Shown in pieces: positions 44,252 to 53,842 of a stretch of DNA of 64,000 nt. Under the pieces are notes generated by a model that was not told where the DNA came from, made no database searches, and saw only the letters and a program-made list of their open reading frames with translations. Each line of letters starts with the position of its first letter. Position 1 is the first letter of the stretch. Origin of the DNA: Fontibacter flavus (GTDB lineage: Bacteria > Bacteroidota > Bacteroidia > Cytophagales > Cyclobacteriaceae); NCBI RefSeq assembly GCF_042432905.1, contig NZ_JBHLWI010000040.1, forward strand, positions 1 to 64,000, in the 5' to 3' direction. Position numbers and translations under genes: made by a program.

Positions 44252-46897
44252 TTAATTTTTGAATTTAAAATATTTGAAAATTTCTGTTACCCAGAAAACA
44301 GATGATGATAGCAAGACCCAAAACAGGAACTCTTCAACCGGTACAGTATGAAACTTGAATAAATTGGAAAAGAAAGGGATCTCTATGATCAATACCTGTA
44401 TGAGGACAGATACTAATAATGCATAATTAACCCATTTATTACTGAATAATCCTATTTTAAAGCAGGACCCGGTCAGGTTCCTCATGTTAAAGGTGTTGAA
44501 CAACTGGCTAAATGCCATGGTGATGAATACCATTGTTCTGGCTTTATCGATGCCATGCGGCAGGTACCACAAATACGCAGTGATTGCCAAAGTAGTCATG
44601 ATCAGTACATTGATGATCAAGAATGGGTAAATGGTTTTGTTCAGGATATTTTCTTTGGGGTCGATAGGCGGTGATTGGAGCTCATTTCCTTTCCCCTTTT
44701 CGGTTGCCAGGGCTTTGTCACAAAAACCATCAGTGACCAGGTTGATCCATAGAATCTGAGTTGCTGTCAAAGGCATGGCCATCCCCATGGAAACAGCAAC
44801 GATTAGGGTAAGGATTTCAGCAAAATTGGTAGTGACCAGAAAAAAGGAGGTTCTTCTGGCATTATTGAAAACAATTCTTCCTTGTTCGACGGCCTTGACG
44901 ATGGTTGCAAAATTATCATCTGCCAATACCATCATAGAAGCATCTTTTGCCACATCTGTGCCCATTATTCCCATGGCAATACCAATGTTTGCCTGCTTTA
45001 ATGCCGGGGCATCATTGACACCATCCCCTGTCATGGCGATAAGGGCTCCTTGCTTTTGCAGAGACTTGGCTATTTTCAATTTCATCAGAGGAGTCAGTCT
45101 GGAAAAAACATCAGCCTCACTGACGGCTTGATCGAATTCCTCTTCACTCATTTTGCTGAGTTGGGCATCCGTATATACCTTTTCCCTACCTTCCCGGACA
45201 ATACCCACTTTTTTACCGATTGACAGGGCAGTTTCTGCATGGTCACCGGTGGCCATAATCACACGGATGCCTGCATGATGACAGGATTTAACCGCCTCAT
45301 AGACACCTACTCTTGGGGGGTCCATCATGCCTGCAAGCCCTACAAATTCGAGTTCCTGGTCTTCATGTATGTTGCCGTTTTCCTCTTTCTGTGCCAAAGC
45401 CAGTACGCGCAAACTGTCTGCAGACCAGCCTTTCATTTTTGCTTCAATCTCCTCTAACTGCTCCTGCTTCAAGGGAATTTTGTTACCGCTTTGGTCTCTG
45501 GTAATTTCACAGAGGTCTAATAGAGCTTCAGGGGCACCCAAAAAGAATCTCACTTTTTTACCGTTTTTGATCACCATGGTCGAACGGTATTTCAGGTCAG
45601 AGTTGAAGGCAATATCCTCTACGATATCCAGGTCTTTGGATTTTCCTGCCTTATTTCCCAATACCAAAAATGCTGCTTCAGTGGGGTCACCTGTGACGAT
45701 GATCTGCCCTTTGTCATTGATTTCTATGGAGGAATTATGACAATGGGCAGCGATTTCAAAGAGAAGTTCAGTTACCAGGATGTCATTTTCAGTGCCATGG
45801 AATCTGCCTTCACTTTCCCATCCTTCACCACTTACCTGCACATCATTGGTTTCTGGCATCCAGATTTTCTTGATGGTCATGGTATTTTGAGTCAGGGTGC
45901 CGGTTTTGTCAGTTACAATGGTGCTGACAGAACCCAGACTTTCTGTAGCAGTAATTTCCCGGATAATGGCATTTTTTCGGGACATTCTGTATGATCCAAT
46001 AGCCAAAACAATGGAAAGAACTGCGGGTAAACCTTCAGGGATAGTGGAGACCAACGCCGCTATGGCAATAAGGAGAATGTCGTCAAGTGGTGCATCCTGA
46101 AAAAAATAAGCAACAAAAAATAAAGTGATGGCACAAGTGATGGCAATAATGGCCATCTGCTTGGCCAGTTTGTCGGTCTTTAACTGGAAATTTGTTTTTT
46201 TAGGGGCGATATCCCTGAGGGACATGGCAATGGCGCCGATTTGGCTGTTTAATCCCGTTCCGGTAACCACAGCTTTTACGGAACCACTGGATAAAAAGGT
46301 AGATTTCCAGACCATATTCTTTCTATCACCCAGAGGGATTTCTTCAGGTAGTATCTCAGTGGTTTTTTCTACAGGCACGGCTTCGCCGGTCAAAGAAGCT
46401 TCCGTTGCTCTTGCGTTTTTCTGATAAATAATTCTGGCATCTGCCGGTACGCTATCTCCTTCATCTAAGCTGATGATGTCTCCTGGTACCACTTCCCGGG
46501 AATTGATAGTCAAGAGGCTACCTTCGCGGAATACTTTGCATTTTGGGACTAGCATATTTTTAAGCGCCGCCAATGCCCCTTCAGCCCGATATTCCTGAAT
46601 GAAACCTATGAGAGCATTGATGATGATAATGGCCAAAATAACATAAACATCCACCAAGTGATTGGTCAGGTAAGAGATGGCCATCGCCACAAAAAGGATG
46701 TAAACCATCAGGTTGTTGAATTGCTTCAACAGGATTTTCCAAACAGGCTTTTTCCCAGGATCCGGGATTTCATTTGGACCAAATTCTATAAGACGTCTTT
46801 CCGCTTCCTCTTTGCTCAAGCCATTTTCATCCGAACCCAAATCAGATAAGATAGCATTCGATTCATAGGTATGTGGATGCTTGGGAATTTTGATCAT
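44252..46897 (-). CDS. P-type cation-transporting ATPase (calcium-type, P2A-like)
   Basis: The 881-residue protein shows the P-type ATPase order. An actuator domain carries LTGEAVPVEK (near 173-182; the usual Ser after TGE is Ala). The fourth transmembrane helix carries STIPEGLPAVLSI, the PEGLP motif of calcium-type pumps. The phosphorylation motif is DKTGTLTQN (near 331-339) and the hinge motif is MTGDGVNDAPALKQA. It pumps Ca2+ or a similar cation out of the cytoplasm. The start codon overlaps the stop of the M50 protease gene by four bases. Confidence 0.94.
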   Translation of the reverse strand: MIKIPKHPHTYESNAILSDLGSDENGLSKEEAERRLIEFGPNEIPDPGKKPVWKILLKQFNNLMVYILFVAMAISYLTNHLVDVYVILAIIIINALIGFIQEYRAEGALAALKNMLVPKCKVFREGSLLTINSREVVPGDIISLDEGDSVPADARIIYQKNARATEASLTGEAVPVEKTTEILPEEIPLGDRKNMVWKSTFLSSGSVKAVVTGTGLNSQIGAIAMSLRDIAPKKTNFQLKTDKLAKQMAIIAITCAITLFFVAYFFQDAPLDDILLIAIAALVSTIPEGLPAVLSIVLAIGSYRMSRKNAIIREITATESLGSVSTIVTDKTGTLTQNTMTIKKIWMPETNDVQVSGEGWESEGRFHGTENDILVTELLFEIAAHCHNSSIEINDKGQIIVTGDPTEAAFLVLGNKAGKSKDLDIVEDIAFNSDLKYRSTMVIKNGKKVRFFLGAPEALLDLCEITRDQSGNKIPLKQEQLEEIEAKMKGWSADSLRVLALAQKEENGNIHEDQELEFVGLAGMMDPPRVGVYEAVKSCHHAGIRVIMATGDHAETALSIGKKVGIVREGREKVYTDAQLSKMSEEEFDQAVSEADVFSRLTPLMKLKIAKSLQKQGALIAMTGDGVNDAPALKQANIGIAMGIMGTDVAKDASMMVLADDNFATIVKAVEQGRIVFNNARRTSFFLVTTNFAEILTLIVAVSMGMAMPLTATQILWINLVTDGFCDKALATEKGKGNELQSPPIDPKENILNKTIYPFLIINVLIMTTLAITAYLWYLPHGIDKARTMVFITMAFSQLFNTFNMRNLTGSCFKIGLFSNKWVNYALLVSVLIQVLIIEIPFFSNLFKFHTVPVEEFLFWVLLSSSVFWVTEIFKYFKFKN

Positions 46898-47973
46898 TTG
46901 CCTAATGCTGATTTTACCATGATGAATTCACTGATGTTTTCCTGGTCCAAAATACCTAGAAAATGGCCGTTTTCGATGACAAATGCGACTTTCCTGTTTT
47001 CGCTCATCATCTTTTTCCAAACATCGTCAAGATTTTCCTCTGTCTCAAACTTCAGAGGATTGAAATCCGCCACCTTTTCTACAGCGATGTTCTCATCTCC
47101 TTCTTTTAATCCCCTGATGATTTCATTTCTGCTCAGGGTACCTACCGCGACATCATCTTTGACCACCACAAAATGTGTGGCCTGTGAATTCAAGAGTTTG
47201 TCCACGGCTTTGGATAAAGGTGCATCAAATGCCAGGATCTGAAACTTCATCATGATGGCATCATTGACTTTAAAGCCCTTGAGGAAACTTTCCTGCTGGG
47301 TATGGCTGACTTCAGCTGCTGCACCCAAAAAGATAAATATACCGATCAAAACAAGGATTGGATTATTGAACAAACCGAAAAAGATAAAGAAAATAGCCAG
47401 AAACTGGCCAATGCCCCCTGCTATCTGCGTAGCCTGTGCCCGGGGTAATCGGATAGCCAAAAATGCTCTTAAAATTCTTCCCCCGTCCATAGGGAAAGCC
47501 GGTATCAGGTTGAATACTGCGAGGATCAGGTTTGCTGAGGCCAAATAGAGAATGATCGTGGTAGGGTTGATTTTGATCTCTTCCAGACTTTCGATGTTGA
47601 AACCTGTGAAACTCAGAACGGCTGAAAGAATCAGAAAAATACCCACGTTGACCAAGGGGCCTGCGATGGCCACCCACAATTCCTGCTTGGGGTCCTCCGG
47701 TAATTTTTCCAACCTGGCTATCCCTCCAATGGGATACAAAACAATGTCCTTGGTCTGTATGCCGTACTTCTGCGCTGCGAGGGCATGGCCAAATTCATGA
47801 AAGACCACACAGCAAAAGAGGGCCAAAACAAAAATTACAGTCCATAAAATATCCACTCCAGGTATTCCCTGACGGAGATTGGAAATGATGATCCAAAGTA
47901 AGAGCAGGGAAAAGGTCCAGTGAATGAAAACTTTAACGTTCTTATATTTTCCAAGGTAAAGCGATAGTTTCAT
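46894..47973 (-). CDS. Site-2 protease (M50) with two CBS domains
   Basis: The 359-residue intramembrane zinc protease has HEFGHALAAQKYG as the HExxH motif in an early membrane helix (about 60-72) and LIPAFPMDGGRILRAF as the second metal-binding motif (about 157-172). Two CBS domains follow (about 230-350), which usually bind adenosine nucleotides. It is the first gene of an operon with the P-type ATPase (4-base overlap) and the CoA-transferase. Such proteases cleave membrane-bound anti-sigma factors or other single-pass proteins; the substrate here is unknown. Confidence 0.93.
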   Translation of the reverse strand: MKLSLYLGKYKNVKVFIHWTFSLLLLWIIISNLRQGIPGVDILWTVIFVLALFCCVVFHEFGHALAAQKYGIQTKDIVLYPIGGIARLEKLPEDPKQELWVAIAGPLVNVGIFLILSAVLSFTGFNIESLEEIKINPTTIILYLASANLILAVFNLIPAFPMDGGRILRAFLAIRLPRAQATQIAGGIGQFLAIFFIFFGLFNNPILVLIGIFIFLGAAAEVSHTQQESFLKGFKVNDAIMMKFQILAFDAPLSKAVDKLLNSQATHFVVVKDDVAVGTLSRNEIIRGLKEGDENIAVEKVADFNPLKFETEENLDDVWKKMMSENRKVAFVIENGHFLGILDQENISEFIMVKSALGK

Positions 47974-48396
47974 AGGAACTGGTTAAGATTTGAATGAGTA
48001 ATGACCTTCAATTTAAAGGAAACTTTTGTTTAAGACATAAATTAAGGTGCTTATTCTGGTAAAAAGTATGATTAAAGTCAGCTGTCAATATGATACCTTA
48101 GAAAATTGACCAATGAGATTGTAAATAATTATTAGACAGCCTATTTTCTTTTTGATTTTCCCTGTGAATATGGAATTTAGCTTTGTGGCAACAGAGTATA
48201 TTGGTAGTATATTCTGATATTTGGTGTAAAATTGGTGTAATCCGAATTTTGTTTGGAAAGTTGGGGTGAAGATTGGTCTTGTCTTTTTGTTTTTTCTTAT
48301 ATTCGCAAGCGTGAAATAAAGTAAAATCGATTTTTGGGAGGAGCTTTTAACCAAAATGCTTTTCTTGAAGTTCTGTACTGTATAAACCCAAATAAA
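47974..48396. other. Intergenic region between divergent operons
   Basis: No gene is seen. The region should carry the promoters of the M50 operon (minus) and icmF (plus). A weak -7-like TATATTCG lies at 48298-48305 without a clear -33 element. Confidence 0.5.
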
Positions 48397-51300
48397 ATGT
48401 CATATTCACAAGAAATCTATAAACCACAAAACCACATCAGGTTAGTCACTGCAGCCTCGTTATTTGACGGGCATGATGCGGCTATCAATATCATGAGGCG
48501 AATCATACAGGCCACAGGCTGTGAGGTGATTCATCTGGGACATAACCGTTCTGTTCAGGAAATCGTGGATTGTGCTATTCAAGAGGATGTTCAGGCTATA
48601 GCCATAACTTCTTATCAGGGTGGTCACGTGGAATTTTTCAAGTATATGCATGACCTCTTGAAAGAAAAAGGAGCAGGCCATATAAGGATTTTTGGTGGAG
48701 GTGGAGGTACAATCCTTCCCGAAGAAATCCAAGAATTGCATGAATACGGCATCACCAGGATTTATTCTCCTGACGATGGAAGGGCCATGGGCTTGCAGGG
48801 AATGATCAATGACTTGGTGATGAAGTCAGATTTTCCTGTAGGAAAAGAGGTGAGTCTTAAGCATTTTTCCAAAGAAGATAAATCCAGTATTGCCAAGGTG
48901 ATTTCGGCGGCAGAAAACTTCCCTGAGGATTCTAAAGGTATGCTCGAGGAAATCAGAAAGATTGCTTCATCGAGCAAAACCCCTGTTTTGGGTATCACAG
49001 GGACTGGAGGAGCTGGTAAATCTTCCTTGGTAGATGAATTGGTCAGAAGGTTTTTGCTGGACTTTAAGGATAAGAATATAGCCATAGTTTCAGTGGATCC
49101 TTCCAAGCGAAAAACCGGAGGGGCACTTTTGGGCGATAGGATAAGAATGAATGCCATACACCATCCAAGGGTGTATATGCGGTCTTTGGCAACCCGTCAG
49201 TCCAATCTGGCTTTGTCCAAGTATGTTCAGGATGCGGTAGATGTGGTCAAGGCAGCAGATTTTGACCTGATTATTCTAGAAACTTCCGGAATTGGACAGT
49301 CAGATACTGAGATCATAGAGCATTCTGATATGTCTTTGTATGTCATGACTCCTGAATATGGAGCCGCTACGCAGTTGGAGAAAATTGATATGCTTGACTT
49401 TGCTGACATCATTGCCTTGAACAAGTTTGATAAAAGAGGCGCTCAAGATGCCTTGAGGGATGTGAAGAAGCAATACAAGAGAAACCATAATCTTTGGGAT
49501 ATAGCAGACGAAGACATTCCGGTATTCGGTACGATTGCCTCGCAGTTTAACGATCCCGGCATGAATAATCTGTACAAAGCAATTATCCATAAGCTGGTAG
49601 AAAAGACCGGTGCGGAATTGGAGACTTCTTTTGAGGTAACTAAGGAAATGTCCGAGAAGATTTACATCATTCCACCTGCAAGAACCAGGTATTTGTCAGA
49701 GATTTCTGAGAACAACAGGAATTATGACAAATGGGTGGATGAGCAAAAAAACGTTGCTCAGAAATTATACAGCATTCAAAAATCCATTGAAGCGATCAAA
49801 TCTGCCAAGGTTGCAGATCAGGACAGATTGGTCAAAGAACTTCAGGAGGTGTACGCCCAGGTTGAATTGGAACTTGATCCAAGAAACAAAAAATGGATTG
49901 AGGAATGGCCTCAGAAGGCGCAGCAGTATGCCGATGATTTTTATATTTTTAAAGTAAGGGATAAAGAGATTAAAATTCAGACTTACCATACTTCCCTTTC
50001 CAATTCCAGAGTTCCAAAAGTTTCCTTGCCTAAGTATGAGGCATGGGGCGACCTATTGAAATGGGGATTGAAAGAAAATGTCCCAGGTGAATTTCCGTAT
50101 ACCTCAGGTGTATTTCCCTTCAAGAGAGAGGGAGAGGATCCAACCCGTATGTTTGCCGGAGAAGGTGGACCCGAAAGGACCAACAAAAGGTTCCATTATG
50201 TCTCCAAGGATATGCCTGCCAAAAGGCTTTCTACTGCCTTTGACTCGGTAACACTTTATGGAGAAGATCCGGATTTCAGACCTGATATTTATGGAAAGAT
50301 CGGTAACTCCGGAGTGAACATCTGTTGCTTGGATGATGCCAAGAAACTGTATTCAGGATTTAATCTTGCCGATCCTAAGACTTCTGTATCCATGACCATT
50401 AATGGTCCTGCAGCTACCATGACGGCATTTTTCATGAATGCAGCCATCGATCAGCAATGTGAGCTTTACATCAAAGAAAATGGTCTGGAAGAGGAGGTAA
50501 ATGCAAAAATTGAAGCAATTTACAAAGAAAAAGGCTTGCCAAGGCCAGCCTATAACGGAGCAATCCCTGAAGGGAATGATGGTCTTGGTCTGATGTTGCT
50601 AGGCGTGACAGGTGATCAGGTATTGCCAGCAGAAGTTTATGAAAAAATCAAAGCCTATACTTTGGCTACGGTAAGGGGGACAGTACAGGCGGATATCCTG
50701 AAAGAAGATCAGGCTCAAAACACTTGTATTTTCTCGACTGAATTTTCATTGAGATTGATGGGGGATGTCCAGCAATACTTCATCAACCATAATGTTAGGA
50801 ATTTCTATTCCGTTTCCATTTCTGGATACCACATTGCAGAGGCAGGAGCCAATCCGATTACCCAATTGGCATTGACTTTATCCAATGGATTCACCTATGT
50901 GGAATATTATGTGTCAAGAGGAATGGATATCAATAAATTCGCTCCAAATCTTTCCTTCTTCTTCTCCAATGGGATCGATCCGGAATATGCGGTGATCGGT
51001 AGGGTGGCCAGAAGAATATGGGCCAAAGCCATGAAGCTGAAATATGGCGCCAATGAAAGGTCTCAGATGTTGAAATATCATATTCAGACTTCCGGACGCT
51101 CCCTTCATGCACAGGAAATCGACTTCAACGATATCCGTACCACTCTTCAGGCGTTGTATGCGATCTATGACAACTGCAACTCGCTGCATACCAATGCCTA
51201 TGATGAGGCTATCACCACGCCAACAGAAGCATCGGTGAGAAGGGCAATGGCGATCCAGTTGATCATCAATAAGGAACTAGGGTTAGCGAAGAATGAAAAT

Positions 51301-51774
51301 CCTATTCAAGGTGCTTTCATTATTGAGGAGCTGACTGATTTGGTTGAAGAAGCTGTTTATGCGGAATTTGATAGGATTACCGAGAGGGGAGGAGTACTGG
51401 GCGCTATGGAAACCATGTACCAAAGAGGTAAAATCCAGGAGGAAAGCCTTCACTATGAAATGCTGAAGCATACCGGTGAGTATCCTATCATTGGTGTGAA
51501 TACCTTCCTGTCATCCGAGGGCTCGCCAACAGTGATTCCAGGGGAAGTGATCAGGGCTACTCAGGAAGAAAAAGAAGCGCAAATTCAGACACTACGCCAA
51601 TTGCATGAAAAGTATCAGGACAAAGCTGTCCGGGAGCTTGAAAGCCTACAGCTGGTGGCAGTGCGAAATGGCAATATCTTCGAAAGATTGATGGAAGCGG
51701 CTAAATATTGTTCTTTGGGTCAGATCACCAATGCGCTGTATGAAGTTGGTGGTCAGTATAGGAGAAATATGTGA
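48397..51774 (+). CDS. icmF: Fused isobutyryl-CoA mutase (IcmF)
   Basis: This protein of about 1125 residues contains the parts of IcmF in order. First comes a B12-binding domain (HIRLVTAASLFDGHDAAINI, with axial His26). A G-protein chaperone domain related to MeaB follows, with P-loop GTGGAGKSS at 202-210. The last part is the radical mutase barrel (about 560-1100, with TAFDSVTLYGEDPDFRPDIY and RGGVLGAMETMYQRGKIQEE). It interconverts isobutyryl-CoA and n-butyryl-CoA using adenosylcobalamin, with GTP hydrolysis aiding cofactor loading. The ATG at 48397 gives the standard N-terminus. Related enzymes act on other branched acyl-CoAs such as pivalyl-CoA. Confidence 0.95.
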   Translation: MSYSQEIYKPQNHIRLVTAASLFDGHDAAINIMRRIIQATGCEVIHLGHNRSVQEIVDCAIQEDVQAIAITSYQGGHVEFFKYMHDLLKEKGAGHIRIFGGGGGTILPEEIQELHEYGITRIYSPDDGRAMGLQGMINDLVMKSDFPVGKEVSLKHFSKEDKSSIAKVISAAENFPEDSKGMLEEIRKIASSSKTPVLGITGTGGAGKSSLVDELVRRFLLDFKDKNIAIVSVDPSKRKTGGALLGDRIRMNAIHHPRVYMRSLATRQSNLALSKYVQDAVDVVKAADFDLIILETSGIGQSDTEIIEHSDMSLYVMTPEYGAATQLEKIDMLDFADIIALNKFDKRGAQDALRDVKKQYKRNHNLWDIADEDIPVFGTIASQFNDPGMNNLYKAIIHKLVEKTGAELETSFEVTKEMSEKIYIIPPARTRYLSEISENNRNYDKWVDEQKNVAQKLYSIQKSIEAIKSAKVADQDRLVKELQEVYAQVELELDPRNKKWIEEWPQKAQQYADDFYIFKVRDKEIKIQTYHTSLSNSRVPKVSLPKYEAWGDLLKWGLKENVPGEFPYTSGVFPFKREGEDPTRMFAGEGGPERTNKRFHYVSKDMPAKRLSTAFDSVTLYGEDPDFRPDIYGKIGNSGVNICCLDDAKKLYSGFNLADPKTSVSMTINGPAATMTAFFMNAAIDQQCELYIKENGLEEEVNAKIEAIYKEKGLPRPAYNGAIPEGNDGLGLMLLGVTGDQVLPAEVYEKIKAYTLATVRGTVQADILKEDQAQNTCIFSTEFSLRLMGDVQQYFINHNVRNFYSVSISGYHIAEAGANPITQLALTLSNGFTYVEYYVSRGMDINKFAPNLSFFFSNGIDPEYAVIGRVARRIWAKAMKLKYGANERSQMLKYHIQTSGRSLHAQEIDFNDIRTTLQALYAIYDNCNSLHTNAYDEAITTPTEASVRRAMAIQLIINKELGLAKNENPIQGAFIIEELTDLVEEAVYAEFDRITERGGVLGAMETMYQRGKIQEESLHYEMLKHTGEYPIIGVNTFLSSEGSPTVIPGEVIRATQEEKEAQIQTLRQLHEKYQDKAVRELESLQLVAVRNGNIFERLMEAAKYCSLGQITNALYEVGGQYRRNM

Positions 51775-51794
51775 TGGGGGACGCGAGAAACTAG

Positions 51795-51820
51795 AAGCGA
51801 GACTCTAGACTCTAGACTCT
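51795..51820. repeat. Short tandem GACTCTA repeat
   Basis: Three adjacent copies of a GACTCTA unit occur here, followed by degenerate CAAGACATAAGAAGCAAG text. The region lies between icmF and its terminator. Confidence 0.7.
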
Positions 51821-51885
51821 AGACACAAGGTTGAAGACACAAGACATAAGAAGCAAGATTCTAGGATTGGAATGTGGAGATATCA

Positions 51886-51920
51886 AGAAGTTTGGGCTTG
51901 GGAGCCCGAACTTCTTTTTT
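51886..51920 (+). terminator. Terminator after icmF
   Basis: A 13-bp stem (AGAAGTTTGGGCT at 51886-51898 with AGCCCGAACTTCT at 51903-51915, one G-T pair) is followed by a T run. Confidence 0.85.
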
Positions 51921-51993
51921 ATAAACTCCTTAGTTTCCAGATTTGAAATTTCTTGATTAAATTAAAAGAGTATCCATAAAACTTTAACAACCG

Positions 51994-52230
51994 ATGTCTC
52001 CTTACCGAAAATTTATTTTCATCTGCAATGGTTCTGATTGTAAGAAGGCGGGGTGTAAAAAGCTGCAATCGGAGATCAAAGATCTTGTCAAATCGCATGA
52101 ATATCAGGGTAAATACAAACTGATTAAGACCAAGTGTATGGATTTTTGTAAATCAGCACCTTCGGTTATTATCCAGAATGAACTGATCAAGAAGGCTGAC
52201 CTAGATAGTATTAAAAAGAAAATGGGGTAA
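51994..52230 (+). CDS. 2Fe-2S thioredoxin-like ferredoxin domain protein
   Basis: The 78-residue protein begins SPYRKFIFICNGSDCKKAGC and has KTKCMDFCKSAPSVIIQ further on. The four or more Cys residues in this spacing form the 2Fe-2S site of thioredoxin-like ferredoxins (the family of NADH dehydrogenase 24-kDa subunits and related small proteins). It could be an electron carrier, but no partner enzyme is adjacent. It converges with the alanine dehydrogenase gene across a shared terminator. Confidence 0.9.
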   Translation: MSPYRKFIFICNGSDCKKAGCKKLQSEIKDLVKSHEYQGKYKLIKTKCMDFCKSAPSVIIQNELIKKADLDSIKKKMG

Positions 52231-52269
52231 AAAAAAAGGCTGCTCAATACAATTTGCAGCCTTTTTTTT
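52230..52269. terminator. Bidirectional terminator between convergent genes
   Basis: AAAAAAAAGGCTGC (about 52230-52243) pairs with GCAGCCTTTTTTTT (52256-52269), with T runs on both strands. It serves the ferredoxin gene (plus) and ald (minus). Confidence 0.9.
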
Positions 52270-52280
52270 GATTGCTGGGA

Positions 52281-53399
52281 TTAATCAGCAAGGTATTTTT
52301 CAACTGGGACGTAGTCCATGTCAAAAGCTTCAGCGACTGCTTTGTAAACAATGTCACCATTAATTACATTCAATCCAGGAACCAATTCAGGGTTTTCTTG
52401 AGCTGCTTTTTTCCAGCCTTTGTCTGCCAATTGGATGGCATAAGGAAGGGTAGCGTTGGTCAGGGCCAAAGTAGAAGTGTAAGGAACAGCACCTGGCATA
52501 TTGGCTACGCAATAGTGAACTACATCATCAATGATATAAGTTGGGTTTTCATGTGTAGTAGGCTTGCAGGTTTCAATACATCCGCCTTGGTCTACAGCAA
52601 CGTCAACAAGAACAGTACCTGGTTTCATGTCCTTCAACATGTCTTTGGTGATCAAGTGTGGAGCTTTTGCACCAGGGATCAAAACAGCCCCGACGATCAG
52701 GTCCGCATCTTTGATCATGTTTCTGATGTTGTACTCATTGGACATCATCGTTTTCACATTGGCAGGCATAACATCTGCCAAGTATCTCATTCTAGGAAGA
52801 GACACATCCATAAGGGTGACATCAGCACCAAGTCCTGCAGCCATCCAAGCAGCCTGTGTACCTACGACACCACCACCAAGGATCAATACTTTAGCAGGAA
52901 GTACACCTGGTACACCTCCTAAAAGGATACCTCTTCCTTTCAGAGGTTTTTCAAGATAGTTGGCGCCTTTCTGAATAGACATTCTACCGGCAACCTCAGA
53001 CATTGGAACCAACAAAGGAAGGCTTCTATCTGATTTTTCCACTGTTTCGTATGCCAAACATACTGATTTGCTTTCCACCATTGCCTTGGTCAAAGGCTCA
53101 TAAGATGCAAAGTGGAAGTAGGTAAACAGCAGTTGACCTTCTTTGATCAGTTTATATTCTGGTTCAATTGGTTCCTTAACTTTGATGATCATTTCCGCAA
53201 TGGCGTAAACATCTTCAATGTTAGGAAGGATAGCTGCACCTGCTGCGGTATATTCTTCATCAGAAAAACCACTGCCCATACCTGCTGTATGTTGTACATA
53301 AACTTGATGGCCTCTTTTCACCAATTCTTTAGCACCGGCAGGGGTCAAGGCAACCCTGTTTTCGTTGTTTTTAATTTCCTTAGGAACACCAATGATCAT
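52281..53399 (-). CDS. ald: Alanine dehydrogenase
   Basis: The 372-residue protein oxidises L-alanine to pyruvate and ammonia with NAD+ (or the reverse). It begins MIIGVPKEIKNNENRVALTP, which carries the pyruvate-binding Arg15. The catalytic Lys lies near 75 (IKVKEPIEPEY) and the His in YFHFASYEPLT near 96. The dinucleotide motif is VLILGGGVVGTQAAWMAAGLG (about 168-187; here the core GGGVVG). RLMSEVAGR and the C-terminal NVINGDIVYKAVAEAF match the family. It has its own promoter and a shared terminator. Confidence 0.96.
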   Translation of the reverse strand: MIIGVPKEIKNNENRVALTPAGAKELVKRGHQVYVQHTAGMGSGFSDEEYTAAGAAILPNIEDVYAIAEMIIKVKEPIEPEYKLIKEGQLLFTYFHFASYEPLTKAMVESKSVCLAYETVEKSDRSLPLLVPMSEVAGRMSIQKGANYLEKPLKGRGILLGGVPGVLPAKVLILGGGVVGTQAAWMAAGLGADVTLMDVSLPRMRYLADVMPANVKTMMSNEYNIRNMIKDADLIVGAVLIPGAKAPHLITKDMLKDMKPGTVLVDVAVDQGGCIETCKPTTHENPTYIIDDVVHYCVANMPGAVPYTSTLALTNATLPYAIQLADKGWKKAAQENPELVPGLNVINGDIVYKAVAEAFDMDYVPVEKYLAD

Positions 53400-53432
53400 A
53401 TCGTTACAATTTGGGTTTTTATATCAATGGCA

Positions 53433-53466
53433 CAAAGATAATAAGGGAATGCTGATTAGAGTCAAA
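53433..53466 (-). promoter_or_regulatory. Promoter of ald
   Basis: On the minus strand a perfect -7 element TATCTTTG (53440-53433) is preceded by TTTG at 53466-53463. The spacer of 22 bases is slightly long compared with the usual 19. Confidence 0.5.
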
Positions 53467-53757
53467 ATCAATTAACTTATTTTGAATCAGGTAACGAAAT
53501 ACCTTATTTTCAAAATTAAATTTTTTTTTAAAATTTTAATCTTAATAAAATTTCAAAAAAGCGACTTTAAAAAACAAAAATTCGGAAAATTTTCTTTTTT
53601 CAAATTTTGTTTAAATTTCTACTGCGAATTCCCTTTAATACGAATTTTAATAATTGGTTTTAGGGTTATTTTAAAAATATAATTTTGTAAAAAAATGTAT
53701 TTTAAACGTAATTCAAAATTTTTTATCGAAAAAAAACATAAATAAGCTGTTGGGGAA

Positions 53758-53788
53758 TTTGTTAAAATGACAAATTTCCTTATTTTTG
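53758..53788 (+). promoter_or_regulatory. Promoter of the E1 alpha/beta dehydrogenase gene
   Basis: TTTG at 53758-53761 is followed after exactly 19 bases by TATTTTTG at 53781-53788, the Bacteroidota housekeeping-sigma consensus (TTTG-N19-TAnnTTTG). Transcription should start near 53795, giving a leader of about 48 bases before the ATG. Confidence 0.7.
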
Positions 53789-53842
53789 AAATACTTGCAA
53801 TAAAAGCGACAAAAACCCAAAGTAGCGTAAAGAGATTATAAA

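Larger units (their letters stand above)
53400..53842. other. AT-rich divergent promoter region
   Basis: No gene is seen. The region lies between ald (minus) and the E1 dehydrogenase gene (plus) and is extremely AT-rich. The open frames in it have no family resemblance and are composition artefacts. Confidence 0.55.

Noticed and set aside
48085..48354. Minus-strand open frame between the M50 and icmF genes
   Set aside because: It has low-complexity composition and no motif, and it overlaps the likely promoter region of both operons.
52272..52922. Long open frame opposite alanine dehydrogenase
   Set aside because: The minus-strand frame matches alanine dehydrogenase along its whole length, so this is a shadow.
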